From Gordionus sp. m RMFG-2023 (taxonomy: Eukaryota; Nematomorpha; Gordioida; Chordodea; Parachordodidae), in the NCBI RefSeq assembly GCF_954871325.1, contig NC_088776.1, forward strand, positions 24,228,508 to 24,292,507: 64,000 bases of DNA, written 5' to 3'. Shown one piece after another: positions 22,822-34,810 of this stretch (its first letter is position 1; every line of letters starts with the position of its first letter). Under the pieces are notes generated by a model. The model was not told the DNA's origin and did no database searches. It saw only the letters and a list, made by a program, of their open reading frames with translations. Position numbers and translations under genes: made by a program.

Positions 22822-23879
22822 CTATAGATGATGAATCGATTTCAGGTATATAACGGCAAGACATCTGAAAACAAGAGTATCAAGTTAACAGTGCAAGGAA
22901 TTTTATGACGTCATATCATATCTAACATATGAGGGGAATGATGAAAAAAAACATATGATATCGATAGTATTTAGAATTGATTAGAAAAGGTAACTCCGCT
23001 ATTGAAAATTAAAAGAGCTGGAATCAAATTTAGATAATATGGAACATTAAATAGATATAATATCATAAAAGAAGAAATTATTTTAAAAACAATAAATTAG
23101 CAGGAAATTTTATAATTTCTCACAATTATTTGAAGAATTTATATTGTAATCTTTTCTAAGCCATTTATTAATTCTTCCAAATAAATTTGAATCCTTTCAA
23201 AATTTAAATAAGAGAATGCCTCTTCACAAGAAGACACAAATAAATGATAAGTATGTTAAACAGAATAACTAATAATTTATTGTTGATGAATTTACAATTG
23301 TACAAGGTTTTAAGTAATTTAAACATGCTAAATGTTAATATAATCGATTTTTGTTGTTTAATTTAAGCAGTTCAATTTATTATTTCTAATTTTTAATGTC
23401 TTAAATCTTTGTTATACATATATCCAAAGATATATTTTCGCATTCATTTACTCTTAAATTAAAGCCTTAAAATTTTTGATATATAGTTTTAAAAAAGCTG
23501 ATATAAAGCATTAAAATATAATATAAAATTTAAAATAAAATTGCAACAAATATAAAAATTAAATATATTTAAAGAAATATTTCAAAAAATGAAATTGGTA
23601 TTATTTACTAATAAAACTCTTCGTATAATTATTCTAACAAAATCGCTAAGATTCAAATTTGATGTACATTTTTAGCATGATAGCCAAGCTTCCGGCACTT
23701 GTTCCTTATCGTTATCAATAAACATTCCATTTAATAATTCTATTAGTGGAATCGTTATTATAAATATAAAACAAAATTCAAAACGTTTCTATTTAAAATT
23801 ACTTTATTCCTACATACCGAAAAGAAAATTATAATACCGATATATTGTCAAAGGTATCGAATAATGTGAAGAAAAATGC
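22822..23879. other. A/T-rich stretch, nothing recognised
   Basis: No convincing exon, RNA gene or repeat boundary is seen between the candidate PPxY exon and the start of the recognisable gypsy fossil. The 5' LTR of that fossil could lie here but was not identified. Confidence 0.35.
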
Positions 23880-24616
23880 TGTGGCGTCAAATAATTATTT
23901 TAAAAAAATATTGCGAAAAATAATTTAAAAATAGTTTTAGATGAAATCAATAATGATAAACCAGAAGTGGTTAGAAATTTAAAGGATAATCTATATAATC
24001 GTCCGGAATGTTTGGAGAGATCGGTGGTTATCCTCCAAGAATTAAAAGAAATGAAAGATATAATCAAAGTTAATGTATAAAAATTGATGAATATGAATAA
24101 TAATATGATAAAGGCCAGATATGTGACAAAAATGTTCCAAATGAAAAAATGGTTTTTCAAATTCTAATGTGAGAAAAATTTTGGGTATTATAAGACAAAT
24201 AAATTTGATGTGTTACAATTAGAATATGATGATTCTCTGGAAAAAACGGAACATGTGGCCATGAATTGTGCCAAAATGTCAAATAATTTAATCTGACTAT
24301 AAGATTGCAGGTGTAATCATATAAAAGTGTAGAGACCTAGGAATTATAAAATTTTTTTTAATAAAATATATAATAATAGTAAAATGAGATATAATTCTTA
24401 TAAAAGGAATGATTATGATAGAAATTTCTATTATTATGGTTTATAAAATTAAAAATGGTAATAACATAATCCGAATAAAAGGGATTATAATAATTTTAAA
24501 TAGGAAAAATATCCTATGAGTATTGTAAAAAACCAATCAATATTGTTAAAAAGCCTCTAAATTCCGAGTTGAATTTATGCAAGAATTTAGATTCTAATGA
24601 AATTGATATTTCATAT

Positions 24617-27566
24617 TTTTTTTTTCTCTTTAGCTTTCACCTTTTCTGGTGGTAAGCTCCTTCAACATCTCTCTCCACTTTATGTTATTCATACAATCTC
24701 TTTTATCTATTTTATACTTTTTTATATTGGCTCTAACTTTATGGCCCCATTGAAGTTTTGGCCTTCCTCTTTTACGTTTGCCCATCACTTCCAAACTTTC
24801 AACTTTATTTCCTATGTAGTTCATAGGCCTTCTCATTGTGTGCCCATACCACCTAAGTCTGTTTACCATTAACTTAGTCTTAATGGGCACTACCTTTAAA
24901 CTATTTAGTATTCTTGTACTGCGCACCTTATCCTTTCTTGTTACCTCAGCAATCATCCTCAGCATTCTCATCTCCATAGTTTGTAGACTTCTCTCGTCTG
25001 ATTCTTTGGTTGGCCATGTTTCCGAACTATATAGAATAGTTGGTTGTACTATGGAACTGTAGATTTTTCCCTTTAATTTGTGTGGGATTCTTTTGTCAAA
25101 TAGCACTCCAGATAAAGATCTCCACTTTAACCACCCTTGATTAATTTTACTCTTTATCTCTTTTTCTATTGTGCCGTTTGTTTGTATAGTGGAGCCCAAA
25201 TATTTGCAGCTTTCAATTGCGGATATCTGCCAATCATTTATATCAATACTCTCCGTTTCATCTCCTCCTATCACCATATACTCCGTCTTTTCTCTATTTA
25301 CTTTTAATCCGTGCGTTTCTAGGATATTTATCCAATTCACTAACCTTTCTTTCATTTCATCCTTGGATTCGGCAAGTATCACAATATCATCTGCAAATAT
25401 CATATTCCACGGGACTGTTTGAGGTATAGACTGTGCTAATACATCTATTACTGTAATGAAGAGAAGTGGGCTGAGAGCCGACCCTTGATGAACTCCTTCG
25501 GCTATTGTGAAGCCTGCTGAAGTACCTGTTGTGCTACGGACCATTGTTGTATGTCCCATATACATATCCTGTATTATTCTTATATATTTTTCGGGAACTT
25601 TTTTGTGGCGTAGCGCCCACCAGATAAGTTTTCTTGGGATTCTATCGAAGGCCTTTTCTAGATCGAGAAAGACCATGTGTAGCTTTTTGTTCTTTTCCCT
25701 GTATTTTTCACTCATTTGCCTAATTGCATGGATAGCATCGGTTGTTGATCTTCCAGGCATAAAGCCAAACTGTGTCTCTCCTATTTCGATTATATCTCTT
25801 AATCTTTTTCCTATTATTTTTTCGTATAGTTTTAGACAGTGTGACATTAGTTTTATGCCCCTGTAATTTTGACAATTGTGTGGATCCCCTTTATTTTTGA
25901 AGATAGGAACTAGATAGCTCTGCCTCCATTTTTGGGGAACCTCTTCATTTCCAAGTATTTTATTGTACAGATTTGTGAGGAGATGTATTCCATCATCTCC
26001 TAGTGCTTTAAGGCTTTCTATTGGAATATCGTCTGGACCCCTAGCTTTGTTGTTTTTCATATGCTTGAGGCATGGGATTATTTCTTGTTCTGTTATAGGT
26101 TGTACAAGGTTTTGACAAGGGGAGTGTTCATCGAGATGCAATATGTGAGAATTAAAGTTGAGAAGCTCCTGAAAATATTCTTTCCATCTATTCATTATTT
26201 CTTTTTCCTTTATTATCAATTTCCCATCTTTATTTTTGATTACTTTCGGAGCTCCGTTTATATCCCTAGAGTTCTTTTCTCGCTGTTTGGCTAATCTGTA
26301 TATTTTATTTTGCCCTTCTTTGGTATGTAGATCTTCGTACATGTCATCGTATGCCATAGATTTGGCCCTAGCCACCGCCTTTGTAGCTAATCTCTTGGAT
26401 TTTTTGTATCTTGACTTGTCATCTGCATTTTTGGATTTGTACCATATTTTATAAAGGGCTTTTTTCTCCTGTATAGTGGTTTGTACCTCTTGATTCCACC
26501 ACCATAGTTCTTTGTGTGATTTGTTGCCTCCTCTTGTCAAGCCTAGCGTCGATTTTGCAGTGTCTATTAATCTGGATGAAAGGTCTGTCCAGATTTTTTC
26601 ACTGACTTGTGAGCAATTTATTGTTTCAATGTTTGCATTGATTGCAAAGGCATCTGTCATTGTTTTTAATTTGCCCCATTTGATGCATGGTTCCAGTTTT
26701 ATCTTATTTTGAGTGGATTTATTTGAGATTTGTAAATCCATGATTAGTAGCTTGTGTTGCGCGGCGATATCTTCTCCTGGGATGACTTTGCAGTCTATTA
26801 CATCTTTTAATCTTCTGCGAGAGATTAGCATGTAATCTATCTGTGTTTTCCTAGTACCACTTTCATATGTTATTAAATGACTGTCTTTTTTCCTATAGTA
26901 GGTGTTGGTTAAGGCAAGGTCAAAGGCTTGCGCAAATTTCAGTACGTGCTCTCCTTCATCATTTCTTTCTCCGTATCCAAAACCACCATGATGCCTTTTG
27001 TAGCTATCTCTTGCTTTCCCCACATGCGCATTTAAGTCACCACCAATTATGACTAGGTCATCCTAAGGGATTTCCATTACAGCTTCATCAAGGATAGCTC
27101 TAAAGTCATCTTTCTCTTCTTCCTTGCAACCCGTTTGAGGAGCATATACTGATAGGATGTGTAGTATTGATTGACCAATGCAGAGTTTTATCTTCATTAG
27201 TCTATCAGAGATCCTGTTGACTTCTACTACTGAAGAGGTTAGGTCTTGGCTGAGGATGATGCCGACACCGTTCCTATTGCTAACAAGTCCATTAAAGTAC
27301 AATTTATACCCATCTCCAATCATCAAAGTTTTCTGTCCTTTCCATTTCGTCTCTTGTATGCACGCTATATCAACTTTTCTCTTGTTCAACATTGATTCCA
27401 ATTCTCTCGTCTTACCTTTAAGCGTCCCAATATTCAAACTTGCCAGTCTTGTCTTCTTTGCTTTGACCTTTACTTTATTTTTCACAGGATGGAGGTCTAC
27501 ACCCTGCGCGTCGCATGGAGGGAACGCCCTAGCTTTCATATTCATATTTTCATTTGTGTCCTTCAT
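24617..27566 (-). mobile_element. RTE-clade LINE, nearly intact, inserted in the gypsy fossil
   Basis: It is flanked by the 8-bp duplication TTTCATAT (24609-24616 and 27567-27574). One long minus-strand frame fills it. The 3' end has only about a dozen bases after the stop codon and finishes in an A-rich tail (T-run at 24617 on the plus strand), as in RTE elements with very short 3' ends. The 5' boundary falls exactly at an in-frame ATG (27566), so the copy may be slightly 5'-truncated. It must be younger than the gypsy element it interrupts. Confidence 0.88.
24630..27566 (-). CDS. RTE-type LINE protein: AP endonuclease plus reverse transcriptase, one in-frame stop
   Basis: The protein runs about 980 codons, the usual RTE length. 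The N-terminal endonuclease is visible as RLASLNIGTLKGKTRELESM, DIACIQETKWKG, VIIGGDLNAHVG and a late QIDYMLISRR. The reverse transcriptase follows with KARGPDDIPIE, MVFLDLEKAFDRIP, GVHQGSALSPLLF and the FADD active site. The C-terminal tail has the family-typical RLRWYGHTMRR and KRKRGRPKLQW. The only interruption I see is a TAG at 27063-27065, between IP and DDLVIIGG; downstream the frame is unchanged. The reading frame upstream of 27566 runs into the target duplication, which supplies another ATG. Confidence 0.92.
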
Positions 27567-29749
27567 TTTCATATAATAAATATTAATCAGTCCATTAAGA
27601 CATGTGAAATTTTAATGACTGAAAAATTAAATGAACAAGGTCCTTGTCCTCGGTTTAAATTGAGGATGAATCATATATACATTGATATGTTATTTGATAA
27701 GGGGGCTAGCATTTCAATGATATCTAAGGTAAATTATTACAAATAATGGTCTGAGGGTGGACTCAAAAAAGAGTCTATGAGTGTCAGACAATTTGATGGG
27801 TCTGAAATTAAGGTTTTGGATAAAACCAAATTGGGAGTGGTTCTCAATGATATAACCTTTTTTCTTAATTTGTGGGTGGTAAAAAAATGTTGAAACTATT
27901 ATGGGGTGGGATTGTATTACCAAACTTGGTCCTCCTAATAATAATAGGAATCTTTTTACAATAAATAGTGATTTGACAGTAAATAATGCTGAACAAAAAG
28001 GAATGGCGGATTGCATCCTAAATAAAATTCAAGAAAAAGAAATGTCTAATTTATTGAACGAAGGAAAGAAGCCTGCTACTCTTCTCTTGAAATATATTCT
28101 TAAATATCCCGAAAAATTAATAATAGAGTCGAATAACTCTAAAGTAAATAGTGAAATTGATAAAATGATAAATTTTGAAAGTAATGAATTAAACATAGTT
28201 AATAATGCCATACCTATTTTAGTTAAAAAATATGATATGATTTTTGAAGGAAGGTTAGGACGTCTAAATGATTATCAAGTAGACGTTAAGCTTAAAGTAG
28301 GTTTTCCTCCTTTTTTGGCATGTCGAAGAGTTCCTTTTGAATAGAAAGAAGACGAATTAGACCGATGGGTCAAGGATGGCATTATTATTCCGATTGAATA
28401 TAGTTATAGTGAATGTTCCACACCATTGGTTCCAATAAAAAAATCTAATGGAAAGTTGAGGCTATGTGCTGATTTCCGTTTTACTTTAAATTTAGAGGTT
28501 GTGGAAGTAAATTATCCATTACCTAAAATTGAAGAAAGTTTGGCCAATTTATAGGGTGCAAAATATTTTTCCAAAGTTGATTTTTCTTCAGCATATTTAC
28601 AGTTACCTTTAAAGGAAGAAATTCATAAATTGCTTACGATAACGACTCCTCAGGGATTATTTGCCTTTTGTAGGTTACCTTTTGGATTAAGTGTGTCAGC
28701 GTCGATTTTTCAGCCTACTATGGCATCAGTTTTCCAGGGCCTACCAGGAGTTTTTTTATTATATGGATGATGTGCTAATTACCGGTGTAACACCGGATCA
28801 ACATAATCAACGTTTGGAAGAAGTTTTCAAAAGAATTCGTGATAAAGGTCTGAGGGCCAGCAGAGAAAAAAATGTTCTTGGGGTAGCAGAAGTTATTTAT
28901 TAGTACATCAAATTAATGGGATGTGGGCAGTGGCCCCTACAACGGGGGAGGAGGAAGGGGCGTCCGAAGCAATTGCTTCTAAAAATTTGTTTGGGGGTAC
29001 ATATTTAAAAAAAAAATTTTTTTTAATTTAATTCTTTTATTGTTTTGCTACATCCATCCATAATCAAGTTATCCCTAGTTTATGAATATAATAATAAGAC
29101 CCCCCCCCCCCCTCAACCACACTTATTATTTAATTTAATATGTATTAACGGAAATTTTGGTAGATTTTTAGTAAATTAGTTATCCGAGATTTCATATCAT
29201 AAAATTATTTTTCCAATTTCAAAATATGCCCAAAAATATTAACCAAAAAAATACAAATGCTTAATTAAAAATTACACATTTCATAATATAAGATATGATA
29301 AATGGACAGACCACTAACGATATAAAGAAAAGCTTTAAAATAGTAGCTTTTTTCCATATTACAATTTATAATACCCTAGAAAGAATTTGTGGACAATAAC
29401 CGTTCTATTATAAGAATAATAATACGATGTCTAGGTTATTTAATATCCCGTAACCAAGCCTTCTGGGGGAATAGGCAACAAGAAGGCAATATGATGGGCC
29501 TTAATAAACTCATTGCAGATTCCGAACCTGTACTCAAAATGTATTTAACAAAATGAAGAAAGATGAAAATAATAAGGGATTAAAATCGAAATTATATTCA
29601 AATCTATTATCATATAATAACATAAATATTCTCATTGAAACCATGAAAAATATATTTAAAAAATTCAAAAGGAGATTGAATTTAACAGGTGCTTTTCATT
29701 CATAGTTGATGGCACATTTCGAAATCAAGAGCAATAGCTTTGTTAGTAA

Positions 29750-30138
29750 CAGTGGCGTAGCTACGGGGGTGGTCTTAGGGTTTGGACCCCTCCCAGAGCA
29801 AATTTTTTTTTAGATTATACGTTCAAAAGACTTAAAAGTGACTTTATATCAAATAAATACCATTAATATTTATATTTTTCTGGTTTTGATGTTTGTGGAA
29901 GGATATTATATTACTATTGAAATTATTCTGGGTAGTATTATTATAAAGTCATTGAGAATAATCTACTAAATTATAATAACATATTGTTCATGCATTTATT
30001 TATTATATATTGTCGAAGATGTGGTTATGATTTTTAATAAACCCGGCCGAAGGCCCGTCAAAGGGAGTCTGGGGGCGAAGCCCCCAGGATTTTATATGTA
30101 TGGACCCCCTCTAAGAAAAATTCCTAGCTACGCCACTG
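29750..30138. mobile_element. hAT MITE, second copy, TIR CAGTGGCGTAGCTA
   Basis: It is bounded by CAGTGGCGTAGCTACGGGGG and CTAGCTACGCCACTG with a perfect duplication GTTAGTAA (29742-29749 and 30139-30146). It is the same family as 13,309-13,707 and shares GGGTTTGGACCCCTCCC and ACCCGGCCGA. It is nested in the ZMYM-like hAT, which is nested in the gypsy fossil. Confidence 0.93.
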
Positions 30139-30149
30139 GTTAGTAAGAT

Positions 30150-31530
30150 TTATTGAAAATTATGAGACGCCTAACCCTGTTGAAAGACTGATAGACATAT
30201 ATTGTACAGGAAATACAACTGGTCTCAATATTAAAAATAATATAATATCCAAACTTGGCTCCATGAATCTACCCCTCGAATTCCTAGTTGGGTAAAGCTA
30301 TGATGGTGCCTCAAACATGAGTGGAAGAATCAATGGGGTGCAGGCTTTAATTAGCGCGGAGGCGCCAAAGGCAACTTTTATCTGGTGCTATTGTCATCGA
30401 TTAAATTTAATCATTATTCAATTATACCAATTAATAAAAGAACTCAGAAATGTTTTAGGAATATTAAATGAGATTTTTGTATATTTTAATTTAAAAGATA
30501 TGAGGTCCCGAAAGCATGTCAGAGTAATGTACTGACAAAATAGCAACGATTTCTAAGGATCAAAAATACCACTTAGTAATATTATCCTATTTGTTTAGAT
30601 TTATAATGTTTATTTTATATTTATAGAAGCTGGCTATCATCATATAAAGCAATTGTAAATTCTTTCCTACTTTATGATGCCTTGAGTGCCGCTTTGACAA
30701 ATTTAAAGGGTTCTGAAAATCCTGCCACTTCCACTATGGCTAGTGAAGAATAGAAAAATTTGATTTGATTTTATCACTTTGTGTTGTGGATAAAATATTG
30801 CTGATACCAAGCTTGGATTGTACAAAATTGCAAACCATTTCGAAGGATATATGGTTTGCAATAAATGAAATTCAAATGGCAAAAGATTGCCTGATTAATT
30901 TGAGAAGTATATTATTGTCTTTTATTATTTTTTAATCCTGATTGACAATAACACAGAATTTTTGGATGTTTTTTCGAAAGCACAAGATTTTATGAAGGAG
31001 AAATCTATCTTTTGATTTTGAAAGTTCTAGACTTCATACATTATAATCCAAAAAGGAGAGGTATATACCTTCACCATTATATATAATATCTTATTTTAGC
31101 TTTAAAACCAGTGTTTTATGCTGCACTTGATTTATGATTTGATTATTATGCAGTAATGAAAGATTTAATGATGAATCAATGAAATTTTTAAATCAAACAT
31201 CATTTTTTATACCAAAGGGAATGGCGGAAAAGTCATTTGTTAAAGATGATATCGAGGTTATATGTGAATATTATCATTTAAATTCAAGTCAAATTTTTGC
31301 AGAAATGTTGAAGTTTCAAAATATTTATGAGATGGCTAAAACAGGGGAGTAATTATTACTCGTGACCTAGAGGTTAAAGAATCTAAAGTAGATTATGAGA
31401 ATTGTGAATTTATTTAATTAAAATATTTATACTAATACATTAGCTTCTTTTTCTTCTGATGATGATAATTCTGAGACTTATGATTCAGACTGCACAAACT
31501 ATTAATTTATTTTACTTTATCGTCTACTTT
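30150..31530 (+). pseudogene. Remains of hAT (ZMYM1-like) transposase
   Basis: Open fragments on the plus strand include the catalytic-region motif around GASNMSGRINGVQALI and a His-rich CYCHRLNLIIIQLYQLI segment near 30317-30535. Further weak pieces lie at 30.6-31.4 kb. Stops interrupt every long frame, so no functional transposase is made. The usual C-terminal dimerisation block was not recognised. Confidence 0.7.
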
Positions 31531-31598
31531 AAAATTTTTCGGCTTTCCCTAATTTAACAATTTTATATAAATATTTATTACATTCCTACTACCTCATG

Positions 31599-32509
31599 TA
31601 GGGGAGACTGGGGTTAGGTAAACCCCGGGGTTTGACAAACCACATAATCTCATTTTAAAATTAAATACACCAGAAGGTTAAAATTTTATCCTAATATAGT
31701 TTTCATTAGTATACATCTATGGACAAAAAATATTTTGAAATAATTAATTACTAAAAATTTTATTTAAGAAATAAAATTTTGATGAAATTTTCAAAAGATT
31801 TTTACATGACGGAATTAATTTTTATTAAAATATATAATCATTTATATGTAAATTAAATTTTATTGCAAAGTTTAAACACTCTTCTATAATTTGGGTAAGT
31901 TTTATGAGTATTTATCAAATCTAGATATTTTTCAATCATGATTTGTCAATTTAGAATTAGCGGGGTTTGCTAAACCATACACGTCAATTATGGCAGTTGA
32001 TAATGAAAAAAATTTTAAAAAGGCAATTTCATGGCTGTTTATGATTGGTATTTAGGATTTATGTTAAGAAATCTTAATCTCTCCTTAAAATTCATATATT
32101 TTTATGTCCAAAATGTTTATTAAATTAGCCAAAATTAAGTTTCAATTTTTATATTAAATTAGCTTCAATTTATAAGTATTATGATATTTTGAACAATAAA
32201 ATTATTCTATACATATCATTATTAATAAATAAAAATGCATTTCAATTTATTATGGCCTAAAAAACCAATAGTTTAGGAACTTGAAGTGGTTTGCCTTACC
32301 CCGCTCGGGGCTTGTTAAACAAAATTTTTTCTTTTATAAAAAATAAAATTTAAGAAAAATGATTAAATTCTTAAGATTTTTTATAAGGCACCTATATAGA
32401 GTATAGTTTTAGGTATCCAAATATATATTATTTTTTATATTATCTATAAGAAAACAGGAGCTATAGCCAATTTTGTAAAAAGTGGTTCGACTAACCCCAG
32501 TCTCCCCTA
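31599..32509. mobile_element. MITE with TIR TAGGGGAGACTGGGGTTAG
   Basis: The left end TAGGGGAGACTGGGGTTAGG and the right end, whose complement is TAGGGGAGACTGGGGTTAGT, match over 19 bp. GTTTGACAAACC-like sub-terminal motifs recur inside. It is about 0.9 kb, A/T-rich and non-coding. A target duplication was not evident, so the superfamily is open. It is nested in the 3' part of the ZMYM-like hAT. Confidence 0.75.
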
Positions 32510-34810
32510 CTGCCGAAAGGGTCATGAATAAAATTAAATTAATAAAGATCCATTTCTCAATAATTTAACCATTTTATCAATGGGAAAAGATTTATTTAAA
32601 CAATTAAATATTGATGAAATTATAAATTCTTTCGCTTTCGCTTCCCCTAATTTATCTAAATTATTAATAAAATAATATTTTTAAGTATATATATTTTTAC
32701 ATTTTATTTATATTATATATTAAAGATTGATGCAATAAAAATTATTTTTGATTATGGGTGTAACCAATTTTTCGAGGGGGTGGGGGGCGTACTTTTCAGG
32801 GGGTATTCTGCTTCCATCCTTTAGAAAGTGTAGGGGCCACTGGGTGGAGGTGAAACCTCTGGATAAAAATTGAAAAATATATCTAATATGAAGCCGCCAA
32901 CCAATAAAGGGGAGGTTCAGTTATTCTTGGGTATGGTAAATTATTATCATAGATTTTTGGATGATTTTGCAAGGATTGCAATACCTTTATATAAATTATT
33001 ACAAAATGTAGTTCATTTTTAATGGGCAAGTGAACAACGAATTGCATAACGTTAAAACAGGAAATTGGGAAAGAACCAATTTTGGTGTGTTTTAACAAGG
33101 ATTTAGAAATAATATTAACGGTTGATGCATCTAACAAGGGTGTTGGAGGTGCATTATTGCATTTAATTGATGGTTTGGTTTTTTCAAGAGTTTTCCGAGA
33201 AGTGGAAACGCGATATTCCATTATTGAACAGAAAGTGTTGGCAGTCATTTTTGGTATAACCAAATATCGAATATTTAATCGGAAAAAAATTTGCAATTGA
33301 CACCGATCATAGACCATTAATTCAAAAAGGAATATTGAGAATTAATGTTATCTCCACGATTACAACGTTGGTTGTTATTATTAGGAAGTTTCAATGTGGA
33401 AATTAGATATCGTCGATGCAAAGAAAATTGTGTACCTGATAATGCCAGGTTGGGATCGGGTGAAGAAGATCTCGACTTTAATAAAACTAAAGTAATCGAA
33501 TACAGAGAGCATTAGTTTTACTCTTTCGCATAATGCCAAAAGGTTGGTCCGATCGAGTTGAAGAAGATCTTAAATTAAATACCTTAAAAGATAAAGAATT
33601 GAGTCAAATAAAATTATTCTTAACGAGGAAAAATAATTGTAAAATTTATAAAAAAATTGAAAAAGAATTTACATAGTGGATGATTGTATTATTAATTCCT
33701 TTTAAATTACAAAGTAAAATTGTTGATCTATTACATGTAGGACATCAGGGTCGAGATAAAATGAAATCTTGGGCTCGTGAATATGTATGTATAAATTAAG
33801 AGAAAATGTGTTCCATGCAATACCTGCGCCTCTATGCCCCGTAAAGAAACGGGAAATGGGTGGCCAAGGTCTAGTGCCGTGGGAAAGGGTTCACGTTGAT
33901 ATCTTCGAGTTGGATAAAAAAACCTATTTTTTTAATTGTGGAATCATATTCCAAGTGGGTTGAATATGAGGAAGTTGATGGATTAACAATCAAGGTTGTT
34001 ATTAAAATATTAAAATTGTGGGCTAAATTTGGGATTCCAAAAACAATTGTATCTGATGGAGGTCCGACGTTCATCAGTGAAAATTATAGACATTTTTGTA
34101 CTTTGTTGGCTATACCATATCATCCTAGCTTTAGCACAAGCTGAGAGAATGGTAGCCATAGTGAAAAATTGGAAAAGGCCAAATATGAAAAAATGAGATT
34201 TGGATGCCCCAGTTATATTACAAAAACTCCAAAATTAGGAAGATTTTACCCCGGTTAAATTGTTATTGGGTAGGAGAACCCAAGGGCCATTAGATTTTTA
34301 AAACTAAAGGGCAGTGCTATTATATTACTATGTGAAAAAATAAATATAAAGTTTTCGGTAGGGCAATATATGGGCTCGTTTATTCGATAATATAAATAAA
34401 AAATGGGCACAAGTTAATATAATAGAAAATTTGGGGGCAAGATTAAATAGTATAAAGTTTGAAGATGGGGTCACCGTTACACGACATAACGATCATATAA
34501 GATCAATAGCATAATAAAAAATGGGGGAAAGAAGAATGTTTTTGTGTGATCCATTGAAGGATATTTTTGTGATTTGGTGAGTTCGTTGATTCGAAAGGGA
34601 AAATTCGGATGTTAATAACATTTGTTAAAATAAATTTGTTTTGTAATGTCGGTGATTAACCAATAATGATGGTAATTCAGTGAATCTTAATACCATCAGA
34701 AGAAAGATTTTTCTCCCCTCCATTTCTTTGTATTTTTTTTGTAAATTAAGCCGAAAAAGAAAAAACGGAAGTTTCGTTTTAAATGTTTAATTATTTAATT
34801 AATTCAAGGG

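Larger units (their letters stand above)
28928..32842 (+). mobile_element. hAT transposon (ZMYM1-like transposase), decayed, inserted in gypsy RT
   Basis: The terminal inverted repeats are CAGTGGCCCCTACA (28928) and TGTAGGGGCCACTG (ending 32842). The flanking 8-mers GATGTGGG and GGTGGAGG match at only 5 of 8 positions, so the duplication has decayed. The transposase is plus-strand: YDGASNMSGRINGVQALI and FIWCYCHRLNLIII near 30.30-30.42 kb are hallmarks of zinc-finger MYM-type hAT transposases, and traces continue to about 31.5 kb. Without the two nested elements it would be about 2.6 kb. The frame is broken in several places. Confidence 0.87.
23880..34810 (+). mobile_element. Ty3/gypsy LTR retrotransposon, broken fossil with nested insertions
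   Basis: Pieces in order on the plus strand are gag-like sequence (about 23.9-24.6 kb), aspartic protease (DKGAS near 27.70 kb), reverse transcriptase (28.3-28.9 kb), the end of the reverse transcriptase (GMVNYYHRFL near 32.93 kb), RNase H (LTVDASNKGVGGALLH near 33.12 kb) and the integrase core (TIVSDGGPTFISE near 34.05 kb). Homology ends near 34.5 kb, and a purine-rich GGGAGGAAGAA near 34808 may mark the 3' LTR border. An RTE LINE splits the gag-protease region and a hAT transposon splits the reverse transcriptase. The coding parts carry many breaks (more than ten by eye), so it is an old, inactive copy. The LTRs were not both identified. Confidence 0.88.

Noticed and set aside
27178-27576. 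Long plus-strand open frames across 24.6-27.6 kb
   Set aside because: They are antisense shadows of the RTE LINE frame on the minus strand, which has full endonuclease and reverse-transcriptase motifs.
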